Below, piece by piece: positions 53,039-62,190 of a stretch of 64,000 nt of DNA; the first letter of the stretch is position 1; every line of letters begins with the position of its first letter. The translations under genes were made by a program, and so were the position numbers. The notes under the pieces were generated by a model. It saw only the letters and a list, made by a program, of their open reading frames with translations, was not told where the DNA came from and did not search any database. Source of the stretch: Roseobacter weihaiensis (GTDB taxonomy: Bacteria > Pseudomonadota > Alphaproteobacteria > Rhodobacterales > Rhodobacteraceae); contig NZ_JACNMO010000004.1 of the NCBI RefSeq assembly GCF_020622345.1, positions 186,001 through 250,000 on the forward strand, given 5' to 3'.

Positions 53039-54217
53039 TCAGGCAGTGGCTTCCCTTCTTTGCTGGGCCTTTTGCATCAGTGCCCGATGTCCGGAAACGG
53101 TGTCCGCCTTGGCCTGGAAGAAGGTGCCATCGCGCCAAATGCTGAAGAGGACGATCGCCAGCTTGCGTGCGACGGCCACCTTGGCCTTATTGAAGCCGAC
53201 CCGCTTGGAGAGTTTGATCCCCCAATCCTTGAGGCTGCTCCAGCTCTTGGTGCCAGACAACATGACTGTCGCCGCCTGCACGAGATGCGTACGGGTCATG
53301 CGATTGCCCATGCGGGATATGGACCCGGAGGTCAGGCTTTCGCCGGATTGATAGATGCGGGGCGTCAGGCCGAGATAGGCAGCAACATCATCGGCCCGCC
53401 GGAAGCGGGTCGGGTCTTCAATGGCCGTGTAGAAGGAGAGCGCCACGATCGCGCCAACGCCGGGCATGTCCATCATCCGCTGACAGGTGGGGTTTTCAGC
53501 CGCGATTTTCTCAAGTTCCTGCTCGATGCGCTTGGCTTCGTCATAGAGCGTCTCTCCGAGCCGTAGCATGGGCACGATTTGCGGTCGCAGATCGATGTTC
53601 TCGGCACTCCGGATCTGGAAGACCTGTTCCATCACACGTTCGGAGAAGGTGACAGATGTCTTGCTGCCTGGCTCGACCCGGCCGCCATGGACTTTCAGCA
53701 GACCGCGGATGACCATCTCGTTCTGCAACCGCTGCTGGACCAGACGCGAGCGCAGGATCAACTGCGCCCGGATTGCGAAGCAGGCGCTGCTCTTCACATA
53801 GACTTCGGAGATATAGTTGCGGCCGGAGCGAACGATCTCGGCGATGCCACGTGCGTCATTGGGGTCGGTCTTGTTCCGCTTGATCGACAGAATGCGATGG
53901 ACCTTCAGGGCATCCAGCATGGCCACTTGAAAGCCTTGGCGCCGCAGTCCTTTCGTGAGCCAGACGCTGATGCTGCCGGTTTCGATACCGATGCGGGTGA
54001 TGTGCGATTTGTAATTCTTCCGAAGATAGCGGCCGATTTCGGTCGGATCGCTCTTCGTCGTATTCTCGGAAATGACCTCACCGTCGCCGTCGACGACGCA
54101 GATGGCCGTGCTCTTAAGACCGACGTCCAGGCCAACGAAGAATTTGACCGATCCTGGCTCTTCTTCGGCTTTTGCCAGTGCTGCAAGTATTTCTGGGTTT
54201 TTGACTTTCTTTGCCAT
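53039..54217 (-). CDS. IS110-family transposase
   Basis: 392 residues, apparently intact. The N-terminal RuvC-like DEDD domain shows D31 (VGLDVGLKS), E79 (GIETGS) and D118/D121 (KTDPNDARG). The C-terminal Tnp domain shows MPGVGAIVALSFYTAIEDP, LGLTPR and the serine-bearing SGESLTSGSISRMGNR. IS110 enzymes recombine DNA with a catalytic serine and, where studied, a bridge RNA from the element's non-coding end. A ribosome binding site (AGGAGG) lies just before the start. Confidence 0.93.
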   Translation of the reverse strand: MAKKVKNPEILAALAKAEEEPGSVKFFVGLDVGLKSTAICVVDGDGEVISENTTKSDPTEIGRYLRKNYKSHITRIGIETGSISVWLTKGLRRQGFQVAMLDALKVHRILSIKRNKTDPNDARGIAEIVRSGRNYISEVYVKSSACFAIRAQLILRSRLVQQRLQNEMVIRGLLKVHGGRVEPGSKTSVTFSERVMEQVFQIRSAENIDLRPQIVPMLRLGETLYDEAKRIEQELEKIAAENPTCQRMMDMPGVGAIVALSFYTAIEDPTRFRRADDVAAYLGLTPRIYQSGESLTSGSISRMGNRMTRTHLVQAATVMLSGTKSWSSLKDWGIKLSKRVGFNKAKVAVARKLAIVLFSIWRDGTFFQAKADTVSGHRALMQKAQQRREATA

Positions 54218-54310
54218 TTGGTGCCTCCTGTCTCGGGGTCCGGCTCGTCATTGAACCGTGTTGGGAAAGACTATTGGCTGTCGGCCGGAAGCGAAAACAC
54301 CTCAGCTAAC
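54218..54310 (-). ncRNA. Candidate IS110 leader / bridge RNA region
   Basis: The non-coding sequence directly upstream of the transposase start is where IS110-group elements encode the bridge RNA. Here it includes the block AGCTGAGGTGTTTT...GGCCGACAGCC...TAGTCT that recurs at 52671-52712, so part of it is conserved between two elements. RNA folding was not computed; ends are approximate. Confidence 0.4.
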
Positions 54311-54849
54311 CCACACCCGGTTTTCACCCTCATCTTGGAGCAAGCGTCAAATGACCTCTTGGCATGTCGCAGCAAATCTCACGGCGTGCACCTCTTTTCG
54401 TCTGCAACCAGACGGGCCTGCGGTGTCATCTGTGCTGCCCAAAGAGCAATCTGCGCGGTCCGTAGGTTTATGTGTCTTGCCCGGATTCGCCGGGTTAAAT
54501 GTTGGGTTCTGCGGCTGCTCAGGTATCTGGCACGATGCAGGAGGAACGGTGCAAGCGGCTTATCAAAGTTTGACATGACACCGCCATCAGGTTTTGGGCA
54601 CCGCTTGGGTGCGATCCAGATGCTGACCGATCTTGACCCGATTGGTGATTTCGGAGCGCCTGACACCTTGCGCTTTGGCGGATACCGCTTCACCCGGATC
54701 ACTCAGACTTCGAATTAGCGGTTTACAGGAGTGCCCGCGTTATGCGCGACAAGCTGTCGGTTCGGCCGCAATCCAGATCTTGAAACGCAGTGATCCAAGA
54801 TGTTTTGTGTGATCTTCGAGAAAGTGTGGATATATCAACTAGAAGGAGA
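54311..54849. other. Gene-free stretch between IS110 and the zinc-locus remnants
   Basis: Short frames exist on both strands (for example 54379-54702 minus and 54588-54718 plus) but none shows a family, ribosome binding site or codon pattern I would defend. Probably insertion scar plus decayed sequence. Confidence 0.55.
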
Positions 54850-55102
54850 TTATTTTGAAAAAATATCTCCAAATAGCTGTTTTTGTAGAATCCATACAAC
54901 GCCCCTGAGTGCCTGCATGGCTTGCGTTGCGGAGAATATAACCGCTGCGACAACAACAATCTTTGGGCCGGTGGTGGTGTCGAGGCCGAAGGACAGCAGC
55001 AGACCGCCCAAGGCAGCTGCCGCACCGACAAGAGCGGCACCCCAGCGCCAGGGCCACGCCCAGCCCGACGAGCGTCGCGCGCGTCATGAAATCGTCCAGC
55101 AT
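54850..55102 (-). pseudogene. znuB: znuB remnant (zinc ABC permease, large internal deletion)
   Basis: The ATG at 55102 overlaps the znuC remnant stop, the normal znuCB coupling. It begins MLDDFMTRATLVGLGVALAL, the usual ZnuB N-terminus. After ALALG the sequence jumps, with a frame change, to GAALVGAAAALGG...GPKIVVVAAVIF, which is the family's C-terminal helix region, and stops at 54850. Roughly two thirds of the permease is missing, including most membrane helices. It cannot function. Confidence 0.8.
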
Positions 55103-55452
55103 CAGGTCGTCCCTTCGTGAGACGGGTCGCAGTCGGGGCCGTGACTGTGGCTGTGCTCGTGCCGGTAGAGCGTCAGCGCCCCTTTGGTGCCGGTGCCAAA
55201 GAGCGCGCGCTATTCCGGTGCGCTCACCACGATTTCAGGTGTGCCCTCGCAACAGATATGCCCGTTGACGGATAGCAGTCGGTCTGACGCGGCGATGACC
55301 ACATGCAGATCATGGTTCACCATCAAGATCGCGCAGCCCGTGTTTTGGCGCACCGCATCAACCTGGCGGTAGAAACTGGCCGCACCGGGGTGATCAGGCC
55401 CCTGTGTCGCCGCGTCCAGAATCAGCACCTCTGGATTTTCCGGGAGGGTCTC
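55102..55452 (-). pseudogene. znuC: znuC remnant (zinc ABC ATPase, 5' deletion and nonsense codon)
   Basis: Only the C-terminal half remains. Walker B reads NPEVLILDAATQG, with Ala in place of the catalytic Glu; the H-loop MVNHDLH and GHICCEGTPE follow. An in-frame TAG after SAPE replaces the expected Tyr codon before RALFGTG. The frame then continues through a His-rich tail (HEHSHSHGPDCDPSH) to a stop coupled to znuB. Walker A and the signature motif are absent. Upstream it is fused to the zur remnant. Confidence 0.8.
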
Positions 55453-55795
55453 GGCCACGGCATTGCACAGCCGGCAGATCAGAAAGGCCGGCGCGTGTTT
55501 CTTACCGTTATGGGTGCAGGAGATGTAGGCGTTAAGGGCTTCTATTTTGTGGGCAAATCCGGCCTTTACCAGGAAATCCAGGGCGCGGTAGGCGACGGGG
55601 GAGTGTGGGCTCAAGTCATCCTTGGCTCAGGTGCCTGAGCAGATCACAGGCCCCCAGCGCGCGATGCTGCTGCAGGAGGATCTCCAGCGCGCCACCTGAC
55701 CGGGGTGAACTTCAGGCCGGTGGCGGCACAATGCGCCTCTGCATGGCGAAGGGTGCTCTCGACGCAGGCGCTATGGTCAGGACAGGTTTTCTCAT
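55453..55795 (-). pseudogene. zur: zur remnant (zinc uptake regulator, frameshifted and truncated)
   Basis: Pieces of a Fur-family Zur protein are spread over three frames. DHSACVESTLRHAEAHCAATGLKFTPVR is read in one frame (about 55700-55780), ALEILLQQHRALGACDLLRHLS in the next, then SPVAYRALDFLVKAGFAHKI and the metal-binding CTHNGKKHAPAFLICRLCNAVAE. It then runs straight into ZnuC sequence near 55453, so the Zur C-terminus is deleted. At least two frameshifts rule out function. The coordinates of the start are approximate. Confidence 0.78.
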
Positions 55796-55809
55796 CGTCT
55801 CTATTGATG

Positions 55810-55824
55810 TGTTATAACGTGACT
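55810..55824. promoter_or_regulatory. Half-decayed Zur box between zur and znuA remnants
   Basis: TGTTATA (55810-55816) matches the left half of the alphaproteobacterial Zur motif (TGTTATA-N-TATAACA, from general knowledge). The right half reads CGTGACT, differing by three transitions and one transversion. It lies about 37 bp before the znuA start, where the shared operator is expected. Confidence 0.5.
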
Positions 55825-55860
55825 AGTGATAAGCCATATTCAGAAGAGCAAGGTGATGTG

Positions 55861-56477
55861 ATGCGACGTATCTTATATCTCGGTTTGATTTGTTTTGCAG
55901 CGACAGCACGGGCGGATGCGCCGCAGGTCGCAACGGATATCGCGCCGGTGCATGGATTGGTCAGTCAGGTCATGCAGGGGGTTCGGGGCGCCGATCTGGT
56001 GATCCCGCCGGGGGTGTCTCACCCCATGGCTACGTGATGCGGTCGTCCGAGGCGCCTGCCCTGGCGCAGGCGGGAATGCGCAGGCGGCGATCGAAGAGTC
56101 GCGCGCCGTGAAGGTTGAGATCGTCGCGCAACTGGCCCCGCTGCCGGGACACCCTTTCATCGTCTTTCACGATTCCCATCACTATTTCGAGGCGCGTTTC
56201 GGGCTCGAGGCGGTTGCGGCGGTGACCTTTGAGGATACAGGCACCGTCAGTGCCGCGCGGCTGGCGCGCGTGCGCGATATGGTGACTGACACGGGGGGCG
56301 GCCTGCGCACTGGCTGAACCCCGCACCAGTGCCGGTCTGATTGCCGTTGTTGCGGAAGGGGCGCAGCTGACCATCGAACCTGTCGATGCCATCGGTGTCG
56401 ATCTGCCTGCGGGGCCGGACTATTCCCCGTGGCTGTTGCGCCAGATCAGCGGCAGTCTGGTGCGCTGTATGAAATAG
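55861..56477 (+). pseudogene. znuA: znuA remnant (zinc-binding periplasmic protein, frameshifts and deletion)
   Basis: A signal peptide and the mature start VATDIAPVHGLVSQVM are intact. Then a frameshift at about 56020 puts PHGYVMRSSEAPALAQAG out of frame, with a stop at 56037 in the original frame. The central metal-binding section is deleted. LAPLPGHPFIVFHDSHHYFEARFG resumes near 56130, followed by another break near 56310 and a C-terminal piece (EGAQLTIEPVDAIGVDL...) ending in a stop at 56477. The gene is divergent from zur-znuC-znuB, the standard layout. Confidence 0.82.
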
Positions 56478-56493
56478 CCCCGAAAAAGAATAA

Positions 56494-56524
56494 GGCCCCG
56501 CGGGGGGGTGCGGGGCCATTTTGC
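56494..56524. terminator. Strong bidirectional terminator between znuA remnant and phoX
   Basis: GGCCCCGC (56494-56501) pairs with GCGGGGCC (56510-56517). ATTTTGC follows on the plus strand, and TTATTCTTTTT follows on the minus strand, so it can serve phoX (minus) as well as the old znuA (plus). Confidence 0.8.
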
Positions 56525-56570
56525 TGCTGAAAAGTGATTTTTAGAATATCGTCACGCTCGTCAGAGCGCT

Positions 56571-58601
56571 TTAGACTGCGATTTTGCCACCCCCCTGTTT
56601 TGTCACCACAACGACCGAGGGCCTTGGCGGCATGGCAGGGTCAAAGTCCGGCCAGCGTGTGGCAGGATCTTCGAAGGTAGAAGCGCGCTCGAACCCTTCG
56701 AAGTCGGTGGTGCCGTCGGTGCCGGGGTGCTGCACCGCGAGGAACAGGGTCTCGCCGCTGTCATGGAAGTAGGGGCCACAAAGTTCTCCGCCGACCGGAC
56801 AGCGGAAGAACAGCTTGGAATGGCCACGCAGATCGCCTTCGGTCTCCAGCGCATAGAGCCCGTCGGATTTGCCGGTCTTGCCCCAGCTCGACCCCTGATC
56901 GGTCGAGATCCACAGACGGCCGTCGGCATCGATCGCGCAGTTGTCGGGCGAGCCGAACCAGCCGCTTTCGGAGGTCTCGGGGTTCCACTGGGCGCCCACT
57001 TCTTCGATGCTCGGATCACCGCATTTCACCAGGATCGACCAGGTGCCGGTGGTGGACGCATGATCGCCGCCGTCTTCCTTGATCTCGATGATGTGACCAA
57101 AGGCGCTTTCGGGGCGGGGGTTGGCGGCGTTGACCTGATTGGCTTGACGGCGCGTGTTGTTGGTCAGCATCAGATATGCTGTCCCGTTCGGGCCGGGCTG
57201 CGCATCTTCCGGGCGGTCCATCGGGGTCGCCCCGAGCAGGTCTGCCGCGATGCGGGTGTCGATCAGCACATCTGCCTGGCTGTCAAAGCCGTTCTCCGCG
57301 TTGAGCGGCCCGTTGCCATGCACCAGAGGCAGCCACTCGACCGAGCCATCCGCGTCAAAGCGCGCGACATAGAGCGTGCCTTCGGACAGCAGCGGGCTGC
57401 CGAAGACGGCTGTCTCATCCGTGACCTTGGCGTCCGAGACATATTTGTACTGATAGTCGAACCGGTTGTCATCGCCCGAATAGATGACCAGATGCCCGCT
57501 TTTGGAGACGGTGGTCTCGGCACCCTCATGCCGGAACCGACCCAATGCGGTGTGTTTGATCGGTGTCGCATCGGGATTGCGCGGATCGACCTCGACCACC
57601 CAGCCAAAGCGGTTGGGCTCATTGGGCTCCTTGTCGATGTTGAACCGGTCGTGGTACCGGCCCCAGGCATACCATCGGCCCGGGACACCATAGCGTGTCA
57701 TCTGCGCGGCCTCGGCCTGGGCGGAGACATCGGGTTCGCCCTCGGCATCCACCACATCTGTCCAGAAGTAGCCGTGGAAATTTTCTTCGGCCATCAGGTA
57801 GGTGCCCCAAGGCGTCATGCCGCCGGCGCAGTTGTTGATGGTACCGATCACCGTCATGCCAGTGGGGTCGGCACTGGTTTTCATCCGGTCATGGCCTGCA
57901 GCCGCGCCGGAAAAGGTCATCTCGGTGTCCAGTGGCGTGATCCTTCGGTTATACGGGCTGTCGCGGACCAGCGCCCATTTACCCTCCGCATCCTGGGCAA
58001 TCTCCACGACGGTGCCGCCATGCGCGGCCATTTCGATCTCGACCAGCTCTTTGGTCATGCCGTTAAAGCCGTCCAGATCCTGACGTCCAAGGCCGGGGAA
58101 CATGACCTCTTCGTTGGTATACTCGTGGTTGACGCAAAGCAGCCCGCGCGTGCCGTCCTCGTTCAGCGCGGTAAAGCCCACATAATCGTTGTTGTAGCCA
58201 AACTGCTTGCTTTGCGCCGCGGCGGTCTGGTTCATCACGTCGAATTCCGGCGCATCGGCTGTGATCGGATCACCCCAGCGCAGCAGAACATCCGCGTTGT
58301 AGCCGTCCGCGATGTGGTGCTCTTCGTCGTTGCCCCAGGCCAGTTCATTGAAATTATAGCGGCCGGCGGTGCCAACTGCGGCAGCCTGCTTGGGCGCGAT
58401 CATCGCCGAGGTGCCAAAAAGAGCCGTGGTGGCCGTGACGCCCAGCATACCCTTGAGCATATCGCGGCGTCCGTAACGCGCGTTTATCACGTCGCCAATG
58501 GTGCGCGACAAGTTCGGGTTTGTCGGAATGTCGTCAAATGCTTCGAAAGCTTCTGCTTTATTGCCAATTGTGGGGTCATTGAGGATGTCGTCGCGGTCCA
58601 T
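56571..58601 (-). CDS. phoX: PhoX-family alkaline phosphatase, Tat-exported
   Basis: 676 residues of the PhoX/DUF839 family. The N-terminal Tat signal is GRRDMLKGMLGVTATTALFG with a cleavage site after KQAAA, about residue 75. Repeated beta-propeller motifs such as NHEYTNEEVMFPG, NNCAGGMTPWGTYLMAEENFHGY and LMLTNNTRR are typical; the conserved acids bind calcium and iron. The protein would release phosphate from organic phosphates in the periplasm. It stands alone; no Pho box was identified in the 120-bp gap upstream. Confidence 0.9.
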   Translation of the reverse strand: MDRDDILNDPTIGNKAEAFEAFDDIPTNPNLSRTIGDVINARYGRRDMLKGMLGVTATTALFGTSAMIAPKQAAAVGTAGRYNFNELAWGNDEEHHIADGYNADVLLRWGDPITADAPEFDVMNQTAAAQSKQFGYNNDYVGFTALNEDGTRGLLCVNHEYTNEEVMFPGLGRQDLDGFNGMTKELVEIEMAAHGGTVVEIAQDAEGKWALVRDSPYNRRITPLDTEMTFSGAAAGHDRMKTSADPTGMTVIGTINNCAGGMTPWGTYLMAEENFHGYFWTDVVDAEGEPDVSAQAEAAQMTRYGVPGRWYAWGRYHDRFNIDKEPNEPNRFGWVVEVDPRNPDATPIKHTALGRFRHEGAETTVSKSGHLVIYSGDDNRFDYQYKYVSDAKVTDETAVFGSPLLSEGTLYVARFDADGSVEWLPLVHGNGPLNAENGFDSQADVLIDTRIAADLLGATPMDRPEDAQPGPNGTAYLMLTNNTRRQANQVNAANPRPESAFGHIIEIKEDGGDHASTTGTWSILVKCGDPSIEEVGAQWNPETSESGWFGSPDNCAIDADGRLWISTDQGSSWGKTGKSDGLYALETEGDLRGHSKLFFRCPVGGELCGPYFHDSGETLFLAVQHPGTDGTTDFEGFERASTFEDPATRWPDFDPAMPPRPSVVVVTKQGGGKIAV

Positions 58602-58721
58602 GTCTATCTCCTGATCAGGCTGCCGGGTCAGAGCGAATCTCTGACTAAGGTGTGCCCTTCGCAGATGCCCGATCGATGTAACGGCTGGATGACGTCCGCT
58701 TCAGCAGGATGTCGCAGGCCG

Positions 58722-59933
58722 TCACGCCGCGTGAGGCAGGCTCAGTTCGGAGAGAAAACTCGGGATTTTCTTTTTGAAAGCAAAGAAACCGCGGGTTGCA
58801 TGTGGCCATGTCATCTGGTCGTAAGGCCGCATGATCTGGTGCAGTCTGATGTCGGTGGTGTTGCGTTGCAGGTCAGAAAAGACAGCCGCCACCGGCCCGG
58901 TCGGGGCGTGGCAGGTCACAATCTGTTCCACACCTTTTTTAGTGGCCCAGGCCATCACATCCTCTGCGGTGGTGACAGATGTGACCTGTGGGAACCGGTC
59001 GGCATATCGGGCGAGCACATCATCCTGTGCGGCCGCGCGAAAGCGGTGGACCTGTGGGGCCATTTGCAAGGGGCCGATGTCGGTCTGGGGGCGCAAAACA
59101 GCGCAGGCCTGCGGTGAGAGACCTTCCAGGGCGAAAGACGGGCTCAGGTCTTCTTCGTGCAGCAGAAAGCCTATGCGGGCGGTGGGGTCTGCCGTCTCGG
59201 GCACCGGCAGGGCGCCGGGGTCCGGCACGGGCAGGCCGGGCACGGGGAGCGCTTCGCTTGCCAATTGCCATTTGGGATGAAACCGGTCTTTGGTGAACTT
59301 GGCAATATTGCTGGCGCGCGCCAGATAGGTTTTGCCCGGCGTCTGTATTCCGGCCACCCACCGCCATCCCAGCGTGTTTGAGGCCGGATCGCCGTCCAGC
59401 AGGTGGCGTAAAAAGAAATCCGCCCCCAGCTCCCACGGCAATTTCAGGGTGAAAATCCAGATCGAGGCAAACCACATCCGGGCGTGGTTGTGCAGATAGC
59501 CGGTGGCAACAAGCTCCTGCGCCCAGGCGTCAAAGCAATCGATGCCGGTGGCCCCGTGACAGGCCTGCTCCCAGCGGCTGCGCAGGCCACTTTGTGTTTG
59601 CACGTCATTCCAGGCCTGCGAGAGCGCAGTCCGGTACTGGGTCCAGACCCCCGGGCGCAAGGCCAGCCAGCCCTTCCAGTAGGTGCGCCAGAAAACCTCC
59701 TGCACGAATTTCTCGGTCGACCGGGGGGAATGACGGGCCAGTACGGCTTGCAACACCTCCGCCTCGGTCAACAGCCGGCAGCGCAGGTAGGGCGACAGGC
59801 CGGAGACATGCACATGACCACCCGCCCCAAGGTCGAAATTCCGCTTTGCGGCATAGTCGCGCCCCGCGTGCGGGACAAAAGCGGCAAGGCGTTCCAGCGC
59901 GGCCGTGCGGGTGGGGATAAAACCATCTGTCAT
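58722..59933 (-). CDS. Photolyase-like FAD protein with unusual domain order
   Basis: 403 residues. Residues 30-215 match the FAD-binding domain of photolyase/cryptochrome: [49 protein letters not shown] and [19 protein letters not shown]. The usual N-terminal alpha/beta antenna domain is absent. After a Pro-rich linker (about 218-238) residues 240-403 appear alpha/beta and end [14 protein letters not shown], which could be that domain moved to the C-terminus. The start at 59933 (ATG) begins directly at the FAD domain; the longer frame has no homology. DNA repair or light sensing cannot be told apart. Confidence 0.75.
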   Translation of the reverse strand: MTDGFIPTRTAALERLAAFVPHAGRDYAAKRNFDLGAGGHVHVSGLSPYLRCRLLTEAEVLQAVLARHSPRSTEKFVQEVFWRTYWKGWLALRPGVWTQYRTALSQAWNDVQTQSGLRSRWEQACHGATGIDCFDAWAQELVATGYLHNHARMWFASIWIFTLKLPWELGADFFLRHLLDGDPASNTLGWRWVAGIQTPGKTYLARASNIAKFTKDRFHPKWQLASEALPVPGLPVPDPGALPVPETADPTARIGFLLHEEDLSPSFALEGLSPQACAVLRPQTDIGPLQMAPQVHRFRAAAQDDVLARYADRFPQVTSVTTAEDVMAWATKKGVEQIVTCHAPTGPVAAVFSDLQRNTTDIRLHQIMRPYDQMTWPHATRGFFAFKKKIPSFLSELSLPHAA

Positions 59934-60084
59934 GGCGGCCCAGATAGGCGGCGGCGTGCGCGGATCAATGCCCGAACCCAAAGTTATGCGCCCCCCCTTG
60001 CAGCCCCCCCGGACCAATACTAAGCTTCTGTCAACGGTTGGTGGGTATGGTCCTGCCAGCGAGGCAAATGACAGGCATCCCAAA

Positions 60085-60711
60085 ATGAACGATCCGATCG
60101 AAACATACATGAATCTTGTTCCCATGGTGGTGGAGCAAACCAGCAGGGGGGAACGCGCGTACGACATTTTTTCGCGGCTGCTGAAAGAGCGGATTATCTT
60201 TCTCAACGGCCCCGTGCATGACGGGATGTCCTCGCTCATCGTGGCGCAGCTGTTACACCTTGAGGCGGAAAACCCTTCCAAAGAAATTTCCATGTATATC
60301 AATAGCCCGGGTGGTGTTGTGACCAGCGGTCTGTCGATCTACGACACCATGCAATACATCAAGCCGAAGGTGTCCACGCTGGTGATCGGGCAGGCCGCTT
60401 CCATGGGCTCGCTGCTGCTGACGGCGGGCGAGGCCGGGATGCGGTTTTCGCTGCCCAACAGCCGCGTGATGGTGCACCAGCCCTCCGGCGGCTATCAGGG
60501 GCAGGCCACGGATATCATGATCCATGCCGCAGAGACTCAGAAGCTGAAAGACCGGTTGAACGAGATCTACGTGAAACACACCGGCCAGACCCTGAAGAAA
60601 GTGGAGGCGGCGCTGGAACGCGACAACTTCATGTCGCCCGATGAGGCCAAGGATTTTGGCCTGATCGACGAGATTGTTGAAAACCGCAGCAAGAGCGAGG
60701 ACGATGATTAA
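60085..60711 (+). CDS. clpP: ATP-dependent Clp protease proteolytic subunit
   Basis: A 208-residue serine protease that forms the ClpP double ring. The catalytic Ser is in [11 protein letters not shown] and the His in [10 protein letters not shown]. The N-terminal propeptide-like [19 protein letters not shown] is typical of alphaproteobacteria. The start at 60085 gives this N-terminus; earlier in-frame starts lie in promoter-like sequence. clpX follows after 140 bp. Confidence 0.95.
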   Translation: MNDPIETYMNLVPMVVEQTSRGERAYDIFSRLLKERIIFLNGPVHDGMSSLIVAQLLHLEAENPSKEISMYINSPGGVVTSGLSIYDTMQYIKPKVSTLVIGQAASMGSLLLTAGEAGMRFSLPNSRVMVHQPSGGYQGQATDIMIHAAETQKLKDRLNEIYVKHTGQTLKKVEAALERDNFMSPDEAKDFGLIDEIVENRSKSEDDD

Positions 60712-60797
60712 CCACGTGTCAATTGCGCACAGTGAGTTTACCATTTAGCGATTGTGGAGCGGCGGGCGCTGCAATAAGCTGTTAGAAATTGGGGCAC

Positions 60798-60815
60798 ATC
60801 CCGGATCGCCGGGAT
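60798..60815 (+). other. Hairpin in the clpX leader
   Basis: ATCCCGG (60798-60804) pairs perfectly with CCGGGAT (60809-60815) over a 4-base loop, 36 bp before the clpX ATG. There is no T-run, so it is not a standard terminator. It may stabilise the clpX message or tune translation. Confidence 0.4.
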
Positions 60816-60851
60816 GCATCACGCGATACGAGAGACCGGAAAGGCTTGATA

Positions 60852-62117
60852 ATGGCAACGAACTCAAGCGGCGACAGCAAGAACACGCTCTATTGTAGCT
60901 TCTGCGGGAAAAGCCAGCATGAAGTGCGCAAGTTGATTGCAGGCCCGACCGTGTTCATCTGCGACGAATGCGTCGAGCTGTGCATGGATATCATTCGTGA
61001 AGAGACAAAGGCCTCCGGTCTCAAAGCGACCGACGGCGTGCCGACACCGAAAGACATCTGCTCGGTGCTTGATGACTATGTGATCGGGCAGGCGATGGCC
61101 AAACGGGTCTTGTCGGTGGCGGTCCACAACCACTACAAACGGCTCAATCATGCCCAAAAGGGCGGGGAGATTGAGCTGGCAAAATCCAACATTCTGCTGA
61201 TCGGTCCGACCGGCTGTGGCAAGACATTGCTGGCCCAGACGCTGGCACGCATTCTTGATGTGCCGTTTACCATGGCGGATGCGACCACGCTGACAGAGGC
61301 GGGCTATGTCGGCGAAGACGTGGAAAACATCATCCTCAAACTGCTGCAAGCCTCTGAATACAACGTCGAACGCGCGCAACGCGGCATCGTCTACATTGAT
61401 GAGGTCGACAAGATCACCCGCAAATCGGAAAACCCCTCGATCACCCGTGACGTGTCGGGCGAAGGCGTGCAGCAGGCGCTGCTGAAGCTGATGGAGGGCA
61501 CGGTGGCCTCCGTACCGCCACAGGGCGGGCGCAAGCATCCGCAGCAGGAATTCCTCCAGGTTGATACCACAAACATCCTGTTTATCTGCGGTGGCGCCTT
61601 TGCCGGGCTCGACAAGATCATCGCGGCGCGGGGCAAGGGTTCTGCGATGGGGTTCGGTGCCGATGTGCGCGACAACGACGAACGGGGCGTGGGCGAGATT
61701 TTCACCGACCTTGAGCCCGAAGACCTGCTGAAATTCGGTCTGATCCCGGAATTTGTCGGTCGCCTGCCGGTGCTGGCCACCCTCGAAGACCTGGACGAAG
61801 ACGCGCTTGTGACCATCCTCACCCAGCCCAAGAATGCGCTGGTCAAGCAGTACCAACGCCTCTTTGAGCTGGAGAACACGCAACTGACCTTTACCGATGA
61901 TGCGCTGTCAGCAATCGCCAAACGCGCCATTGAGCGTAAAACAGGTGCGCGCGGATTGCGGTCCATTTTGGAAGATATTCTGCTCAATACCATGTTCGAC
62001 CTGCCGGGTCTGGAAAGCGTGACGGAGGTGGTGGTCAACGAGGAGGCGGCTCTGTCCGATGCTGCTCCTCTCATGATCCACGCGGATGCGGAAAAAGAAC
62101 CTGCCAGCGCTGGTTAG
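60852..62117 (+). CDS. clpX: Clp protease ATP-binding subunit ClpX
   Basis: A 421-residue AAA+ unfoldase. The N-terminal zinc finger is [11 protein letters not shown]...[10 protein letters not shown]; Walker A is [12 protein letters not shown], the pore loop GYVGEDVEN, Walker [11 protein letters not shown], and sensor 2 GARGLRS. It unfolds tagged proteins for ClpP. The start at 60852 gives the standard N-terminus. Confidence 0.97.
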   Translation: MATNSSGDSKNTLYCSFCGKSQHEVRKLIAGPTVFICDECVELCMDIIREETKASGLKATDGVPTPKDICSVLDDYVIGQAMAKRVLSVAVHNHYKRLNHAQKGGEIELAKSNILLIGPTGCGKTLLAQTLARILDVPFTMADATTLTEAGYVGEDVENIILKLLQASEYNVERAQRGIVYIDEVDKITRKSENPSITRDVSGEGVQQALLKLMEGTVASVPPQGGRKHPQQEFLQVDTTNILFICGGAFAGLDKIIAARGKGSAMGFGADVRDNDERGVGEIFTDLEPEDLLKFGLIPEFVGRLPVLATLEDLDEDALVTILTQPKNALVKQYQRLFELENTQLTFTDDALSAIAKRAIERKTGARGLRSILEDILLNTMFDLPGLESVTEVVVNEEAALSDAAPLMIHADAEKEPASAG

Positions 62118-62140
62118 AGATAGTGGTTTGATTGCAAAAT

Positions 62141-62170
62141 AAAAAGCAGGCCGTTGCGCCTGCTTTTTTC
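62141..62170 (+). terminator. Rho-independent terminator of clpX
   Basis: AAAAAGCAGGC (62141-62151) pairs with GCCTGCTTTTTT (62158-62169) around CGTTGC; eleven pairs with a T-run. Confidence 0.9.
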
Positions 62171-62190
62171 TGTTGGGCCGGATCAAAGTT

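Larger units (their letters stand above)
53039..54310 (-). mobile_element. IS110-family insertion sequence (minimum extent)
   Basis: The extent covers the transposase gene and the upstream conserved leader. IS110 elements have no clear terminal inverted repeats and no long target duplications, so the true ends cannot be fixed here. The element sits between the sugar ABC genes and the broken zinc locus. Confidence 0.7.

Noticed and set aside
52722-53138. 138-codon minus-strand frame beside the IS110 transposase
   Set aside because: Overlaps the 3' end of the transposase in another frame and shows no family; the short resemblance of FTIWRE to the transposase end is too weak to claim a second transposase.
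53579-54718. 379-codon plus-strand frame
   Set aside because: Antisense to the transposase for most of its length; the tail beyond it matches nothing I recognise.
56727-59117. 796-codon open frame on the plus strand
   Set aside because: It lies antisense to phoX and the photolyase-like gene, shows no family, and results from the low stop frequency in GC-rich antisense frames.
59934-60084. Sigma-32 promoter for clpP
   Set aside because: CCCTTGCAG with a later AATACTAAG is suggestive, but the spacing is wrong for the heat-shock consensus.
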